NCBI RefSeq assembly: GCF_018143015.1
Contig: NC_054741.1
Coordinates: 60,385,197-60,449,196 of the forward strand
Length of the DNA stretch: 64,000 nucleotides
Reading direction: 5' to 3'
Origin: Lytechinus variegatus
Lineage: Eukaryota; Echinodermata; Echinoidea; Temnopleuroida; Toxopneustidae
Shown in pieces: positions 55,201-64,000 of this stretch. The translations under genes and the position numbers were made by a program. The stretch's first letter is position 1. Each line of letters begins with the position of its first letter. Below the pieces are notes generated by a model. The model searched no databases, was not told the DNA's origin, and saw only the letters and a program-made list of their open reading frames with translations.

Positions 55201-58200
55201 TCCTGTCGCTTCTTTCATGAACAGACCAGGTAATTTGTAGGCCTATGTAATGTCATCGCAATAGCTATTGAATTTTTATACGTAGAATCATAACTTCACG
55301 TTTTGAATTTTGAATGTATTTTCATTCTTATTGCGCATTTGCCGTTGATTAATCTCTTTGAATCATAATTAGCCGTAATTATTTTGTTTATCTTTTCAGT
55401 TAAATAGCTTGCGTAAATTTGCTCCATCGTGTATTTTTGTGTCTCCTTCACACCCGATGTCCAATGACTTTTGTATATCAACTCCATTGATTATCGTTGT
55501 ATCTGCTTCCATTTAAATATGGTTCCATCTCGAACGGTCCATGATTTAAGTTTTAAAAAATAACACAATTTTTAGTTGTTTTCACTTTCAAAATTATAAT
55601 GATAATAATCAATAATATGCAACATTTAGCGGTTAATACAGCATGGCTACCCTGTTCAGGTGTTCGAGCATTCATTGATATCCTCCCAACCGGGTACACA
55701 TAAACACCTGTGCCCCGACAAAGAGTTGCGATTGAACGCATCGATCGCAACTATGGACGGCCAGCAAGGTCAACATCTATTATGCATGTTTGTTCAAAAT
55801 ATTTTTGTAGCTATGATGTATATTCATGCATTCATCAATGTCTTAAAAATTCATTGTGCTTCTCTGTGTTTACAAAGGACATGTTGCACATTTCCTGTAG
55901 AAAATATTATGACACTGATGGCTTTCCATAGAGTTACGATTGATCGGGTCAATCGTAACTCTTTGTTAGACGGGGCCCTGGATGGAATGTGGGAATTGAA
56001 AATATAATAAACGGTTACACTTCGTAATTCCGATGGTTCTTTATTCCGAAACACGTAAATTGCCTATACCTCGATGTTAATCCGAAAACGTATAAAAGGG
56101 TTCGTTAATCCGAACATTTATGGCGTTGTTCCAAAGGTTCGATAATCCGAAAAAGAAATAAGTTTCGATATTCCGAAGGTTTGTTAGTCCAAAACGAAAT
56201 ATGGTTCGTTGTGCCGAAGGTTCGTTAGTCCGAAAACGAAATAAGGTTCGTTAATCATTACGTTTCGGACTAACGAATCTTCGGAATTACGAACCTCATT
56301 TCGTTTTCGGATTAACGAACCTTATGAATTACGAACGTCATTTCGTTTTCGGACCAACGAACCTTCAGAATTACGAACCTTCGGAATAACGAAGCTTCGG
56401 AATGAAGAATGTATGCGATAATAAACGCTTTGCCAAAGTAAGGAGTGAAGAGTGTCCCAGATGTGTGTATTAATTCAGTACGATCATTTCATGTGATTTA
56501 ATCAATCAATGTACCCAAAAAATGTCGATATAATCAAAAGGTCTGATTTTATTTAATTTCAGAAGCTGGAATACCACGGGCTGTTTTAGAGAAATCGGAA
56601 GCGACGGTACAATGACGTCATGCTATTGTGATCACATGACCAGCTTTGCCATTCTTGTGAGATTGTTACCGTATGATCTGGTAAAATATGAATATATATC
56701 TATCAAATACCCTGCCCAAGGAAGGATTGTAAAAGGAACTCTTTTGAATATGTTGCTGCCGTCTTGTTCAATCCGCTCTCTTACATTGTGATATACAAAA
56801 ATGCACGTCCCTCCATAGTGTAAATCATTAAAATTCTAACTGTCATACATGTAATTCCACTGAATTTCTTGATGTATGTAGATGTAATGATTCCATGATA
56901 ATTGTTCATTCACTCTATTATGTATATAATGTGTTCTGTTTTTACTTTATTATATGGTACATACATTGATTCGTTATGATGTTAAGTTATTTGTTAAACT
57001 GAAAACAATTTTGCATAACATGAACAAGCATACCCTGCAGTATGAAATAAAGAAAACCAATAAATAAATAAATAAGTGAATGAATGAATAAAATAAATAA
57101 ATTTTACAGAAGAAATCGTTCAAAAAAAGCGGCGGATCCCAGATGTCATGGATTTTGTGGCCCATCGAGGGGGAGGGGCTCAGAAATTACAGGTCGACCA
57201 CATAGAAGTAGAATCGGTCAAATTTTCGTCTCTGGAAATCGAACCAGGATCAAAACAAATGAAAAATAGTTATTGATTCCCACACTGGTCGACATTATCC
57301 TCCCCTAAAATCTGACAAGCAATGGTATTAAAAATATTCAAGATAATAATTATAATAATTTTAAGGAAACGAAAGGTTTCCAATAACGAATTCGCTCAAC
57401 ATTTATCAATCCTTCCCTCGAAAATATTTTTTAAAGGTAATTATATATTGGCCAATATCCCAGTTCCTCTCAGTCTGCCCTTCCAGAAAACTTGACAAAC
57501 TGGGAAAAAAGCAATTTGAAATATTAAGACTGATAATAATGTCGAGGATGATAATAATAATAATATCAACAATGATATTAATAATGCTGACAATAATCCA
57601 TTGTTTGCCACCACGTACTTTTCTTTTAAATACTTTTTTATGAGCACAACTTCGGCTCTGACATTTGCAAGATATTGCACACTATCACGACATCCCGATT
57701 TATCTGTTTTCCAAGAATGTTGGGTTGTTATTTTTTATTAGGAAACAAATAGTTTCCATGATAATGAGGCAAAGATGCATATCACGGAAACATTGAAATA
57801 CACATCTTTTTAATGTTTAACCAAATTTGCAGGAAGTAGATATGATCAGTAATATTATCACCTGGAGTGGTCTTGGACTCTCTGTGACGTCACTCAGTAT
57901 CAGTCTCATTACACTCTTCGTTCTCAGGTTACATGTAGCTATAATGGCCCGTATTCTGAACTAGGGTTTAAATTAAACCCTGGTTTAAAGTTGTGGTTTA
58001 ACTATGGAGAGCCAGTCGGGGTACAAATCTTTTAGAGTACACATTCAATTTATTTATTCATATGACGCCCAAATTTTCTGGGAGTGATAACTGAAGTATT
58101 TTGAAGTACTTCATTCTTCATAATGAAAGCAAAAGGAAACAAAATCGAAAACATAAAAAATATACAATGTAAGCAGAATTTTTTAATATTTGGCTCCCCA

Positions 58201-61200
58201 TAATTTTAGCACAGAGTTAGACCGTGGTTTAAGTTAAACCCGACTTGAGAATATTTGCCCATAAGTTGAATCATTTTTGTTTGTATCTTTTTTTTACTTT
58301 GATTAAGCAACAACTATTTGCATAAAAGTTGAATTACAAAAAAAATTGCTTCCTTTTTAAAGAAGTATCATGTTTTGCCCATATATTTATTTATTGCTTA
58401 AAAGTATACACGCATGATTCATTTAACACTTTTTTTCTAAATGAATGACACTCCAGCCTTTACTTACATAAAAGAAAAGGATAGAAAAATGATGCGTTGT
58501 GAATTGTTGAGTTTAAAACTCATTTCATATTTATGTATTCGCAAAATAAGTTTTGTTTGATTCATTATAATACATATGGAGGGCTAAAAAATTGACAAAA
58601 ATACTGAAATATGACTATCAGAAAAGAGAGCAAACTTTTAATCAGTTTTAAAATTAATTGTAATTACAAAATAGGATTTGAATAAGAGATTTATTACACT
58701 TTGTATTGAGCGTTTATAAATAAAAACGTGATTTTTGTCATGTTTATCATTAAATACGCGATTGAGTACATATGAAAACGGTGCTGATTGAATAACTTTT
58801 TTGATAAAATTAGAGGAGGACTTACAGGGTGACATATAGCTATATACATAGTAAAAAAACTCAATACTTCATGTTTTCCTTTTCTTGGTCTCCTGAACAG
58901 TACTACAACGATACACCGGTTTGTATACTGGTTTATTATACCGTTCCATGACATTTACTCCGGCAACAATATTAGCTCCGCTCTAAATTCCACACACTAA
59001 TCGAATGACCATCTTCAGCCCTGGGTCTAACACTATACCCTACCCGAAACCTAACATAAAAACCCTATTGCAACCCTAACCCTACATCTTAGACGAAATT
59101 AAGCCCGAAGCAACTGTTCTTCCAGAAGCAAAGTCGTGTCACCATTATATCTGATGGTGTAATTCCAAGATCGTTTTTTTTTCTCCATAGTTTAAACCAC
59201 CATGGCTAAACCCACATGGTCTACTATCAATCGGGTCCAATTGTCGTTTGTGTCCATGATCACTTAGGTTAAATGTTTTTTATTTAAATGAGCAGATGGT
59301 CTACTTTCCAATTCGTCTATTTGTTGTACTCTTTATAAATGAAAGTTCGGTTCATTAATAGTGTATCAAATCAAATAAAATAAATGGTAAAGTGGATTAT
59401 CAGGAGAAATGGATGTACAGTAGCATTATTATAAATTCGACAAAATGGTTAATGGGTCAGGTGGCAATTATACCTAATGCAATTAAACCAAACTGAAGTT
59501 GACAAAATGGGTGAAGACCAAGTGGCAATCGTGATGCACCACTGTAAATAATTATATTTTTGTATCGCCTGCATAGCAGAGCTAGGCTATAGGCGGCGAT
59601 GGCAGCGTCGTCAACGTTGAAATCTTAACCTTAGGTTAAGTTTTTGAGATGCCATCATAACTTAAAAAGTATATGGACCTAGTTTATGAAACTTGTACAT
59701 AAGGGTAATCATGTATTTTCTAACATCTTGCCTGAGTTTCAGGTCACATGACCAAGGTCAGAGGTCACTTAGGGTCAATGAACTTTGGCCATGTTGGAGT
59801 ATTTTTGGAATTGACATCATAACTTAGAAAGTTTATGGATCTTGTTCATGAAACAGATTAAGGCTAATCAAGTATGAATGATTGTTTTGCACACGTTTTA
59901 GGTCACATGATCATGGTCAGAGGCCATTTTGGGTCAATGGACAGAGTATAATGCTTTCTTTTGTGAATACATTTAATAGATGTTTTCAAAGTCAGCACTG
60001 AATAGAGCTGAATCATTATCATTATCAAGTATTTGTTTTCAGAATTGCTTGTTTCATTATCCGGAATGTATAATCAATAATCATACGTTTTAACTCGTCT
60101 AAAAGCATACTAAATACTACATTCAAAACGTGTTTGACAATGAATTATTTGAATGAATCAATTTTCACCTATTCATAGACGATCGTTGACTGCTGACCGT
60201 GTAATAATCCATGTCAACCTGATGATTGCCATTCTATTCTTTGACATCGCCTTCTTTTCAGTCACATACAAACCAATTGAAATTAAGGTGAGTCCTGTCC
60301 ATTTCGATTTATTTATTTTCTTGACAACCTTTCATTGCTTTCATTTTCGAAGTCTGTACTGTATACCCAACATGCACGTTACGTAACGGCAACAGGACTC
60401 GAAAGAACCTCACCGACTCCTCATGAAAAAATCAGATCATAATTTGTAGCCTGCACATTGTGAATAGAAAAATGTACAAGTTCAAAATTCTGATTTATGA
60501 ATAATTTTTTTTGTTGCTAACAAAAGGTATTTCTTATATCAAGAATTGGGATTAAGAAAACAGCTATCCTTAGCCTACGTAAGTGGGTATACGCTGGTTA
60601 AAAACTTTTTTTGCGTAGGCGGTATGTGTGATCCCCCGATCGTAAGAACTAGACTGTAAATATTTTGCGAGTTGTAATCAATCTTCTACTCCACGATCAG
60701 TTGCTAAACGATGTGCAAGGGAGTCCTGATGGTTGGGTTTTATGACAAGCGTTAAGCCAAACATAAAAACTAAATAAACCCTAATCATAATCTTTACATT
60801 ATTCTAGTCCCCAAAACTCTATTGCAATCATACCTCTAACCGCATGTCCTCTAGGATATTAATACCTGAGCAAAGAGTCGCAGGAGCATAATTATGTCTT
60901 GTCACCGATGGCTTGTTGAGTATATGTAATATTTATTTGCTGAGAAGCTGTAACACGATACCAACAAATCGAATCAGAATTCTAAATAGAGAGTACGATC
61001 CATGTATTATAAGTCATGCATCTTCATATATTTTGTAACTGACGTTTAGCGTCCACTCTTTGGCACATTCACATGGTGATATTCTATATATCCGTGTGTA
61101 ACCGTTCTTTGTAATTTCATAAAAGACTTACTATGACATTACCCTTTTTCATTTCACTTTGCATATTTTTACGTAGTCCATGTGCAAGGCGTTCGCCTTC

Positions 61201-63525
61201 GTCCTGCACTACTTTTCCCTCGCGGTTATGTTTTGGATGCTCGTTGAGGGCGTGCATCTCTACCGTCAGATCATCAAAGTATTTGACTCTGGGAATCCTC
61301 GAACTTGGCTTTATGGAATCTTAGGATGGGGTAAGTTGATGATATCAAGGATGAAATGATCGTGGAACCTATTCCATTTGAGGCTATGTTGATGCCGCAA
61401 TTTGGATTAATTGTGTAATGTTGGACATAATGCCAAAATGCTCCTTTGTTTTTTTGCAGATTTTAGACAAAATATTCCAGCAGACTTACTGGCTAGTTGT
61501 AAAAAAATGTGTTTTTAACGGATATTTCTTTATGCTACCTCTGGTCGGATTATATGAACAGTAGGCCTTACATAGTTATATTGATCACGTTCACAGGGGC
61601 AAGTGACATCTATTTTTCTTGAAACATGATGTGAAACTATTCCACAGGGTATACATGTGTCATAGCTATTACACATAACATCACAAACAGATTTATTCTA
61701 ACAATCTAATCTTATTTTTTTGTGTCCGTTAAAAGTTTGCGAAAGTTTGTCCATTAGATTCCTACTGTTGCCAAATATAGCCAAATGTCATGACACAATT
61801 CGGAACAAAATTTCATCATGTGCATAATATCTAGATTTTGTATAGGCCTATATACGAGTAAAAGAGGAAATAATTCTTATCATTTTTGTTTCAAATCCTT
61901 TTTCATTTTTCCCATGATCTGATGGCATCACACATCGCCATCAACATTATCAGGGGCCTGTTGCATAAAACTTTTTACCTGAGAAAACTCTGGTAAAAAC
62001 TGAAAACTAAGGTCAGACTGATTTCTGCCATTGACTGTAACACAGGGCAATAACTCCGGTAAAAGCAACCTGAGTTTTCTCAGGTAAAAAGTTTTATGCA
62101 ACGGGCCCCAGAACTATCCATGGTTACAGTAACCTCGTGTATTCTTACTACTTTAGAAGTGTGAAACTGCATGAATATTTTTTTTCTGTTAATCCATCTT
62201 TCAGGAACTTCTTGATTGTATACTTTTATGTTAAACAGTCGCTTTACATATCCAGAATTGATTTGAATTATATTAAAAAAGAGGGATTTTTCTGTATCCC
62301 TGATCATCATTTTAACTGATCAATGTACCATCGAAAACGATAAGAACAAGTTTTACAGATCAAGTTTTATCTAATATGAAAAAAAAATATCTTAAAATAA
62401 AGAAATTAATATGTTTGCATCTATTGTCACTATATTCGACCTTTTTGTGTAATATTTTCTTAATTATGTCAAAGGATGCCCGGCAATAATTATCAGTATT
62501 ACTGGAGGTCTGAAACATGAAAGTTATGGATATGGGCGTAGGTGAGTAAATATAGGCACTTTGCTATACACATTGTTATGATACTATAAATTTCAAAATC
62601 AAAATCTTTCCAATGAAGTCAAACATTTTTCAACATGAATGCAAAACAACCACGATTGTTTAATGACATAAGGGACGTCAGATATAAAAATATGTTTCGT
62701 GAGCTGACACCGAGTTAAAAATGAGCCTGGTATATTTCAGTTTCTTTCAATCCACTTTTTGTATCAGTCTAAGATTTACTATCATCATCTGCAACCGTTA
62801 CCGTTTTGGTGTACATTTGAAGCCTTTTTACTCATTAGTATGTTTGGTTTGTCAATTCCCTGACTCCCGGAGGCCTACCTGTTTTGAGTTTAGATGGTAG
62901 CCAGGCCAACCAACAACCTAAACTAGTTCGTTATTAAGTCTGCTGTGCAAACCCTTCACTCGAGTTAACGGTCTGAATATGCAGCCTACTCATGCCTTGT
63001 GTACTGAAGGCCCTCGAATTGAATCAGCAAGTTTTGAATGTGATGTTCTTTGCGTGGAGACACACTTGTTGATCAAAGTTTCAATCAAGATTTGTGCCTG
63101 CAGACTGATTAACACTCGCATTCATTAATCTCATTATGCCGGAAATTTATCTCGATTTGATGTACAATGGTAAGTGGTGGTTTATAGATATGAATTACTT
63201 ACAGTCTCAACCACATTTCTCATACATGGATATACGAATGACATTGGGGGGGGGGGTTCACAGGGCTTGTGGGGGGTAATGATTTGACATAATTACAAAT
63301 TTGAATCCTAGAACTAACTAATTTTCTACAATCACATCATTGAAGCCCATACCAGACCAATCAAAGATAGTATGTTATTCCCAATGGCATATCATCAGTT
63401 CTGTCGGTTTGGAGTCGGTTTCGCTGATGTGACTTTATCTTTCCAATTCAAAATACAGTTGCTGGCTGAATCCATCAGATGGAACAATGTGGGCATTTGG
63501 CGGACCGGCTTTTGCAATCGTATTG
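45985..63525 (+). CDS. Adhesion GPCR gene B (partial, tandem paralogue of A)
   Basis: Join of 45985-46236, 48194-48495 (or to 48650), 49625-49718, 54444-54664, 55174-55229, 56563-56680, 57833-57927, 60179-60287, 61177-61330, 62475-62541 and 63459-63525. It covers a Cys-rich ectodomain piece, a Ser/Thr-rich stretch, the GAIN end, the GPS (CYCDHMTSFAILV, identical to gene A) and TM1 to the start of TM5. The 5' start and the TM5-TM7 exons are outside. Every exon shared with gene A has the same splice phases, and six have identical length or differ by 3 nt. Most likely a functional membrane receptor with GPS autoproteolysis. One phase problem at the 48194 exon is described there. Introns contain MITEs, SINEs, a LINE and a minisatellite. 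Confidence 0.85.
46350..46785. mobile_element. TGCTCCGG-ended MITE with a nested SINE
   Basis: TATGCTCCGGTGACAATTAT with TGCTCCGG on the left mirrors GGAGCAATAGTCGCCGGAGC with AAATGTCAT on the right. Related sequence occurs at 58947-59150, 60720-60905 and 21600-21762. The tRNA-headed unit at 46393 interrupts the left end. Confidence 0.55.
46393..46565 (+). mobile_element. tRNA-derived SINE, Met-like head
   Basis: A box TGGTCCAGTGG and B box GTTCGAATTCC, with GGACTCATAATCGGAAGG forming the anticodon arm (CAT). The acceptor stem does not pair well and a non-tRNA body with AAATAAAAAGGCCCGAGAG follows, so this is a SINE in a gene B intron rather than a tRNA gene. The 3' boundary is uncertain. 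Confidence 0.65.
46786..47849. other. Gene B intron, no exon seen
   Basis: Contains a 71-codon frame at 47015-47230 (SLTLEKDFIVKRHLVIDYLR) with no recognised motif or splice-compatible phase. A C run with purine-rich DNA lies at 47640-47760. Confidence 0.45.
47850..48070 (+). mobile_element. Probable LINE 3' UTR with (TAAA)n tail
   Basis: GGACAGGACCCCTCGGAAGA, AATAAGCCTACTTGTTATTG and GGGCTATATGCCCTGCATAA lead to an (AATA)n tail at 48038-48069. A stem of the TTGAAAGGGCTATATGCCC type next to a simple tail is usual for Jockey/CR1-group LINE ends. No coding part remains. Confidence 0.4.
48194..48495 (+). CDS. Gene B exon: ectodomain and Ser/Thr-rich stretch
   Basis: Acceptor AAACCCAG; phase 1 matches the preceding exon. 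Reads MQGVSTFQERYDGHFYHSVY, then FGSGNNECSSFRAM and CAYIYTTTNGVDTTDDLTES, ending in a mucin-like Ser/Thr/Pro segment. Two donors are possible: GTAAGT at 48496 leaves phase 0, which fits the next exon; GTGAGT at 48651 leaves phase 2, which does not. The open frame itself continues to 48654. I prefer the first donor. Confidence 0.6.
48925..49100. mobile_element. Palindromic MITE, AAGCTGTTCGTAAG family (copy 2)
   Basis: GGGTGTTTCATAAAGCTGTT and AACAGCTTTATGAAACACCC are exact inverses. Inner arms TCGTAAGG and CGACTTTACG also pair. Gene B intron. Compare 20469-20643. Confidence 0.85.
49282..49345. mobile_element. GGTCACATTTG MITE, left part (copy 4)
   Basis: ACCTCGGTCACATTTGCTCT and CGGCTAGTCGAAAACAG match the left arm of the family. 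The right arm is absent and unrelated sequence follows. Confidence 0.7.
49625..49718 (+). CDS. Gene B exon: GAIN domain segment
   Basis: Acceptor TTTCAACTTAG, donor GTAAGT. Phase 0 in, phase 1 out. Reads GLELLFYPEILEQRIFGIAT then NLSNGQSIEID. The phase fits the 54444 exon exactly. No counterpart for gene A is visible because it would lie before position 1. Confidence 0.7.
49964..50106. mobile_element. CAGGGGCCGC-family MITE (copy 1), 143 bp
   Basis: Ends CAGGGGCCGCGG and CCTCGGACCCTG, flanked by CTATA on both sides (49959-49963, 50107-50111), a 5-bp duplication. The interior has a 15-C run. Gene B intron. Confidence 0.75.
50112..50345 (-). mobile_element. SINE-like 3' part
   Basis: On the minus strand the segment ends GCGCTATATAAATGGCAAAT followed by ATT repeats, the same tail type as the SINE at 9368-9657. 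GTCCTCGTCGGTTTTCCTCC lies upstream. No tRNA head is visible. Confidence 0.45.
50799..50845. repeat. (GAAA)n microsatellite
   Basis: About seven AAGA units running into a purine-rich stretch, gene B intron. Confidence 0.85.
50930..51525. repeat. GACTAGCGACCCTC minisatellite, interrupted
   Basis: TATGACTAGCGACC-type units recur about 16 times with variants (GACTGCCGACACTCG, GACTGGCGACCCTC), often joined by TTTATTTTATGAC or CTTCTACT. The array is interrupted at about 51138-51300 by a TAGTCTGC...GTAGACTA insertion with mirrored ends. Gene B intron. Confidence 0.8.
51925..53447 (+). mobile_element. 5'-truncated Jockey/CR1-like LINE
   Basis: Contains the last RT blocks and complete C-terminal region of ORF2 (51973-52890), then a 550-bp 3' UTR with an inverted GGGGCTTGCC/GGCAAGCCCC pair near 53230-53270 and a terminal (AAATCT)n tail. 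It lies in a gene B intron in the sense orientation. The 5' break is near 51925-51970. Confidence 0.85.
51973..52890 (+). pseudogene. LINE ORF2 fragment (RT end and C-terminal domain)
   Basis: Open for 305 codons: GPLLFITYINDIHKTSNLL, LFADDSNIFF (the RT catalytic FADD box), ANKLSLNLQKTNYMLFSNK, LGVLIDNKLSWKPHIDNIC, YINYGILAWG, LLLQKKALRIIF, HDYPTRQRNSYHLPPTRTLL, and a C-terminal FKHNLKKMLI. This is the order found in Jockey/CR1/L2-group ORF2. The upstream two-thirds (endonuclease, RT fingers) is missing, so the gene is dead by truncation. Confidence 0.88.
53820..53882. repeat. (CA)n microsatellite and CA-rich DNA
   Basis: A pure CA run of about 11 units at 53820-53841 followed by CACACAC-rich DNA to 53905. 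Confidence 0.9.
54086..54292. mobile_element. Palindromic MITE with TTTACCCA ends (copy 2)
   Basis: GGTTTACCCATTATTGGGTA on the left; AAATTTTACTCAGTATTTTA and CACCCAACAAAGG on the right. The internal CAACAAACATGCATG matches, inverted, the copy at 1486-1672. It ends about 150 bp before a GAIN exon of gene B. Confidence 0.55.
54444..54664 (+). CDS. Gene B exon: GAIN domain, distal part
   Basis: Acceptor GTATATAG, donor GTGAGT. Reads QNETAERPVPVILGIASSSH, then RVASNIITAAVFIGNVSVSL and PFSFNLTHSI. Homologous to gene A 1919-2121, with the same phases. Confidence 0.88.
55174..55229 (+). CDS. Gene B exon: GAIN pre-GPS CxFF segment
   Basis: Acceptor TTCACTGTATAG, donor GTAATT. Reads MLTHEFSSPSCRFFHEQT plus two bases. 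Matches gene A exon 2936-2988 (one codon longer), same phases. Confidence 0.75.
55230..56012. other. Gene B intron, no exon seen
   Basis: Contains an inverted word pair (AGAGTTGCGATTGA near 55720 and ACGATTGATCGGGTC near 55936) but no gene or named repeat. Confidence 0.4.
56013..56417. mobile_element. Compact foldback element, 405 bp, 9-bp TSD
   Basis: Same ends as 40798-44269 (GGTTACACTTCGTAATTCCG and GAATGTATGCG), flanked by ATAATAAAC (56004-56012 and 56418-56426). The two arms of TTCGTTAATCCGAAA-type units meet near ATCATTACG at about 56260, with no cargo. It lies 146 bp before the GPS exon of gene B. Confidence 0.85.
56563..56680 (+). CDS. Gene B exon: GPS motif
   Basis: Acceptor TTTAATTTCAG, donor GTAAAA. 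Reads SWNTTGCFREIGSDGT then MTSCYCDHMTSFAILVRLL. All GPS cysteines and the HM-T cleavage site are kept. Same 118-nt length as gene A. Confidence 0.92.
56840..57110 (+). mobile_element. Possible LINE 3' UTR with simple tail
   Basis: T-rich DNA with ATACCCTGCAGTATGAAATA followed by (AATA)n and (GAAT)n at about 57058-57100. The layout resembles other LINE tails here; no coding part. Confidence 0.3.
57833..57927 (+). CDS. Gene B exon: TM1
   Basis: Acceptor CAAATTTGCAG, donor GTTACA, a weak donor (consensus GTRAGT). Reads EVDMISNIITWSGLGLSVTS then LSISLITLFVL. A MITE starts only 13 bp after the exon. Confidence 0.88.
57941..58262. mobile_element. MITE, TAATGGCCCGTATTCTGA ends (copy 2)
   Basis: Starts ATAATGGCCCGTATTCTGAA and ends TTGAGAATATTTGCCCAT. 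Internal AAATTAAACCCTGGTTTAA and GTGGTTTAAGTTAAACCCG parallel the 16544 copy. It starts 13 bp after the TM1 exon of gene B. Confidence 0.75.
58263..58946. other. Gene B intron, no feature seen
   Basis: AT-rich intron with no exon-compatible frame. Confidence 0.4.
58947..59150. repeat. TTACTCCGG/AACCCTA repeat family member
   Basis: ATGACATTTACTCCGGCAAC, ATTCCACACACTAATCGAAT and AACCCTAACCCTACATCTTA parallel, inverted, the right end of 46350-46785 and also 21600-21762. AAGCAACTGTTCTTCCAGAA is the eroded far end. Confidence 0.55.
59566..59945 (+). repeat. CCTGCATAGCAG repeat (copy 2) with GGTCACATGACC units
   Basis: Begins TCGCCTGCATAGCAGAGCTA and GATGGCAGCGTCGTCAACGT like 23125-23333. Then a phrase with CATCATAACTTA.AAAGT, TGAAAC and AGGTCACATGACCAAGGTCA plus TTTGGGTCAATG-type words is repeated twice about 150 bp apart. 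Non-coding. Confidence 0.7.
60179..60287 (+). CDS. Gene B exon: ICL1 and TM2
   Basis: Acceptor CTATTCATAG, donor GTGAGT. Reads RSLTADRVIIHVNLMIAILF then FDIAFFSVTYKPIEIK. One codon longer than gene A. Confidence 0.9.
60720..60905. repeat. AACCCTAATC repeat family, eroded copy
   Basis: TTTATGACAAGCGTTAAGCC, CTAAATAAACCCTAATCATA and GAGCAAAGAGTCGCAGGAGC resemble 58947-59150 in order. Confidence 0.4.
61177..61330 (+). CDS. Gene B exon: TM3, ICL2, start of TM4
   Basis: Acceptor TTTTACGTAG, donor GTAAGT. Reads SMCKAFAFVLHYFSLAVMFW then MLVEGVHLYRQIIKVF and RTWLYGILGWG. 154 nt, as in gene A. Confidence 0.95.
61953..62110. mobile_element. Palindromic MITE, GTTGCATAAAAC family (copy 2)
   Basis: GGGGCCTGTTGCATAAAACT and TTTTATGCAACGGGCCCC are inverted ends; GAGAAAACTCTGGTAAAAAC and ACTCCGGTAAAAGCAACCTG lie inside. 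Gene B intron before the TM4 exon. Confidence 0.9.
62475..62541 (+). CDS. Gene B exon: TM4
   Basis: Acceptor ATGTCAAAG, donor GTGAGT. Reads CPAIIISITGGLKHESYGYG. 67 nt with the phases of gene A. Confidence 0.88.
62542..63458. other. Gene B intron TM4-ECL2
   Basis: Unassigned, with a G run at 63247-63257. No exon or repeat end recognised. Confidence 0.4.
63459..63525 (+). CDS. Gene B exon: ECL2, start of TM5
   Basis: Acceptor AAAATACAG, donor GTAAGA. Reads CWLNPSDGTMWAFGGPAFAI. The last exon of gene B in the window; the remaining 475 bp contain no TM5 exon. Confidence 0.92.
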
Positions 63526-64000
63526 GTAAGAAACATGCTTTGGTGTGAATTATACATCCTTATCGTCAGTATTGCTCTAATGAAAAGCAGTGACAATTTA
63601 TCCTGCATGTTGTGTGACTCCACCGGGAGTAACCTGTATACAAGACTCGAGTATTTCCCAATATCAATTCCTAAATTTCCTTCGTAAAACTTTGATATCA
63701 ATATAATTTCCTAAACTTTATCCACAGTTCATATCCTGTTTTTCTTCTACTCCCTTGGTATTCCACTGGTGACAAAGGTTAATTATACCCTGTAATATTT
63801 TGCCATCAAAACCCATGATATTCAGATAATTTGCAGATAAAATAAGTTATCAAATGAGGAGTACGGCATGGTATATGTACTGTCACCATTTCTGCTTTGA
63901 ATGTCCGTGCACTGCGATTCGAATGCAAAAATGTGTCATAAAACCGTTCCCGGCGTGTCTCATCGTCAACACCTTTCCAAATGCTCGTCTTTTTTTTTTT
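63526..64000. other. Gene B intron, runs off the window
   Basis: No TM5 exon homologous to 11910-11998 is present. Ends in a T run at the window edge. Confidence 0.5.

Noticed and set aside
59030-59090. Telomere-like CCCTAA repeats (also near 21655)
   Set aside because: Only isolated AACCCTA words within a dispersed repeat family, not a telomeric array.

Overview
The window is AT-rich animal DNA with short exons, long introns and about half of its length in interspersed repeats. The host coding content is adhesion-type (class B2) GPCR sequence. The repeats are of kinds common in echinoderms and other marine deuterostomes: many small palindromic DNA transposons, tRNA-headed SINEs, a Tx1/L1-type LINE, Jockey/CR1-like LINE tails, and arrays of the GCGAGCGCGAAGCGCGAGC type. 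A sea urchin or another echinoderm is my best guess; this is inference, and no rRNA or marker gene fixes the species.

Layout. 1-1482: 3' part of a PIF/Harbinger transposon whose transposase is split by a 594-bp foldback element carrying a 53-bp minisatellite. 1919-14235: adhesion GPCR gene A, plus strand, 13 exons that join in phase and encode the GAIN end, the GPS cleavage motif, all seven membrane segments and the C-tail; its 5' exons lie before the window. 14236-45984: about 32 kb of intergenic DNA built from nested mobile elements. This includes an almost intact 7.7-kb LINE (32138-39853) with an 11-bp target duplication inside an older palindromic element, and a 4.5-kb inverted-repeat complex (40328-44835) whose core is a 3.5-kb foldback transposon with a 9-bp target duplication. 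45985 to the window end: adhesion GPCR gene B, plus strand, a tandem paralogue of A with the same exon phases, caught from a Cys-rich and Ser/Thr-rich ectodomain to the second extracellular loop; its remaining 3' exons lie beyond 64000.

How the parts relate. A and B are head-to-tail copies of one receptor gene. Their shared exons keep the same splice phases while introns have filled independently with transposons. Many short elements occur two to four times in the window, often in both orientations, and at least eight insertions retain recognisable target-site duplications, so the relative order of several insertions can be read directly. I saw no bacterial features, CRISPR array, rRNA gene or functional tRNA gene.
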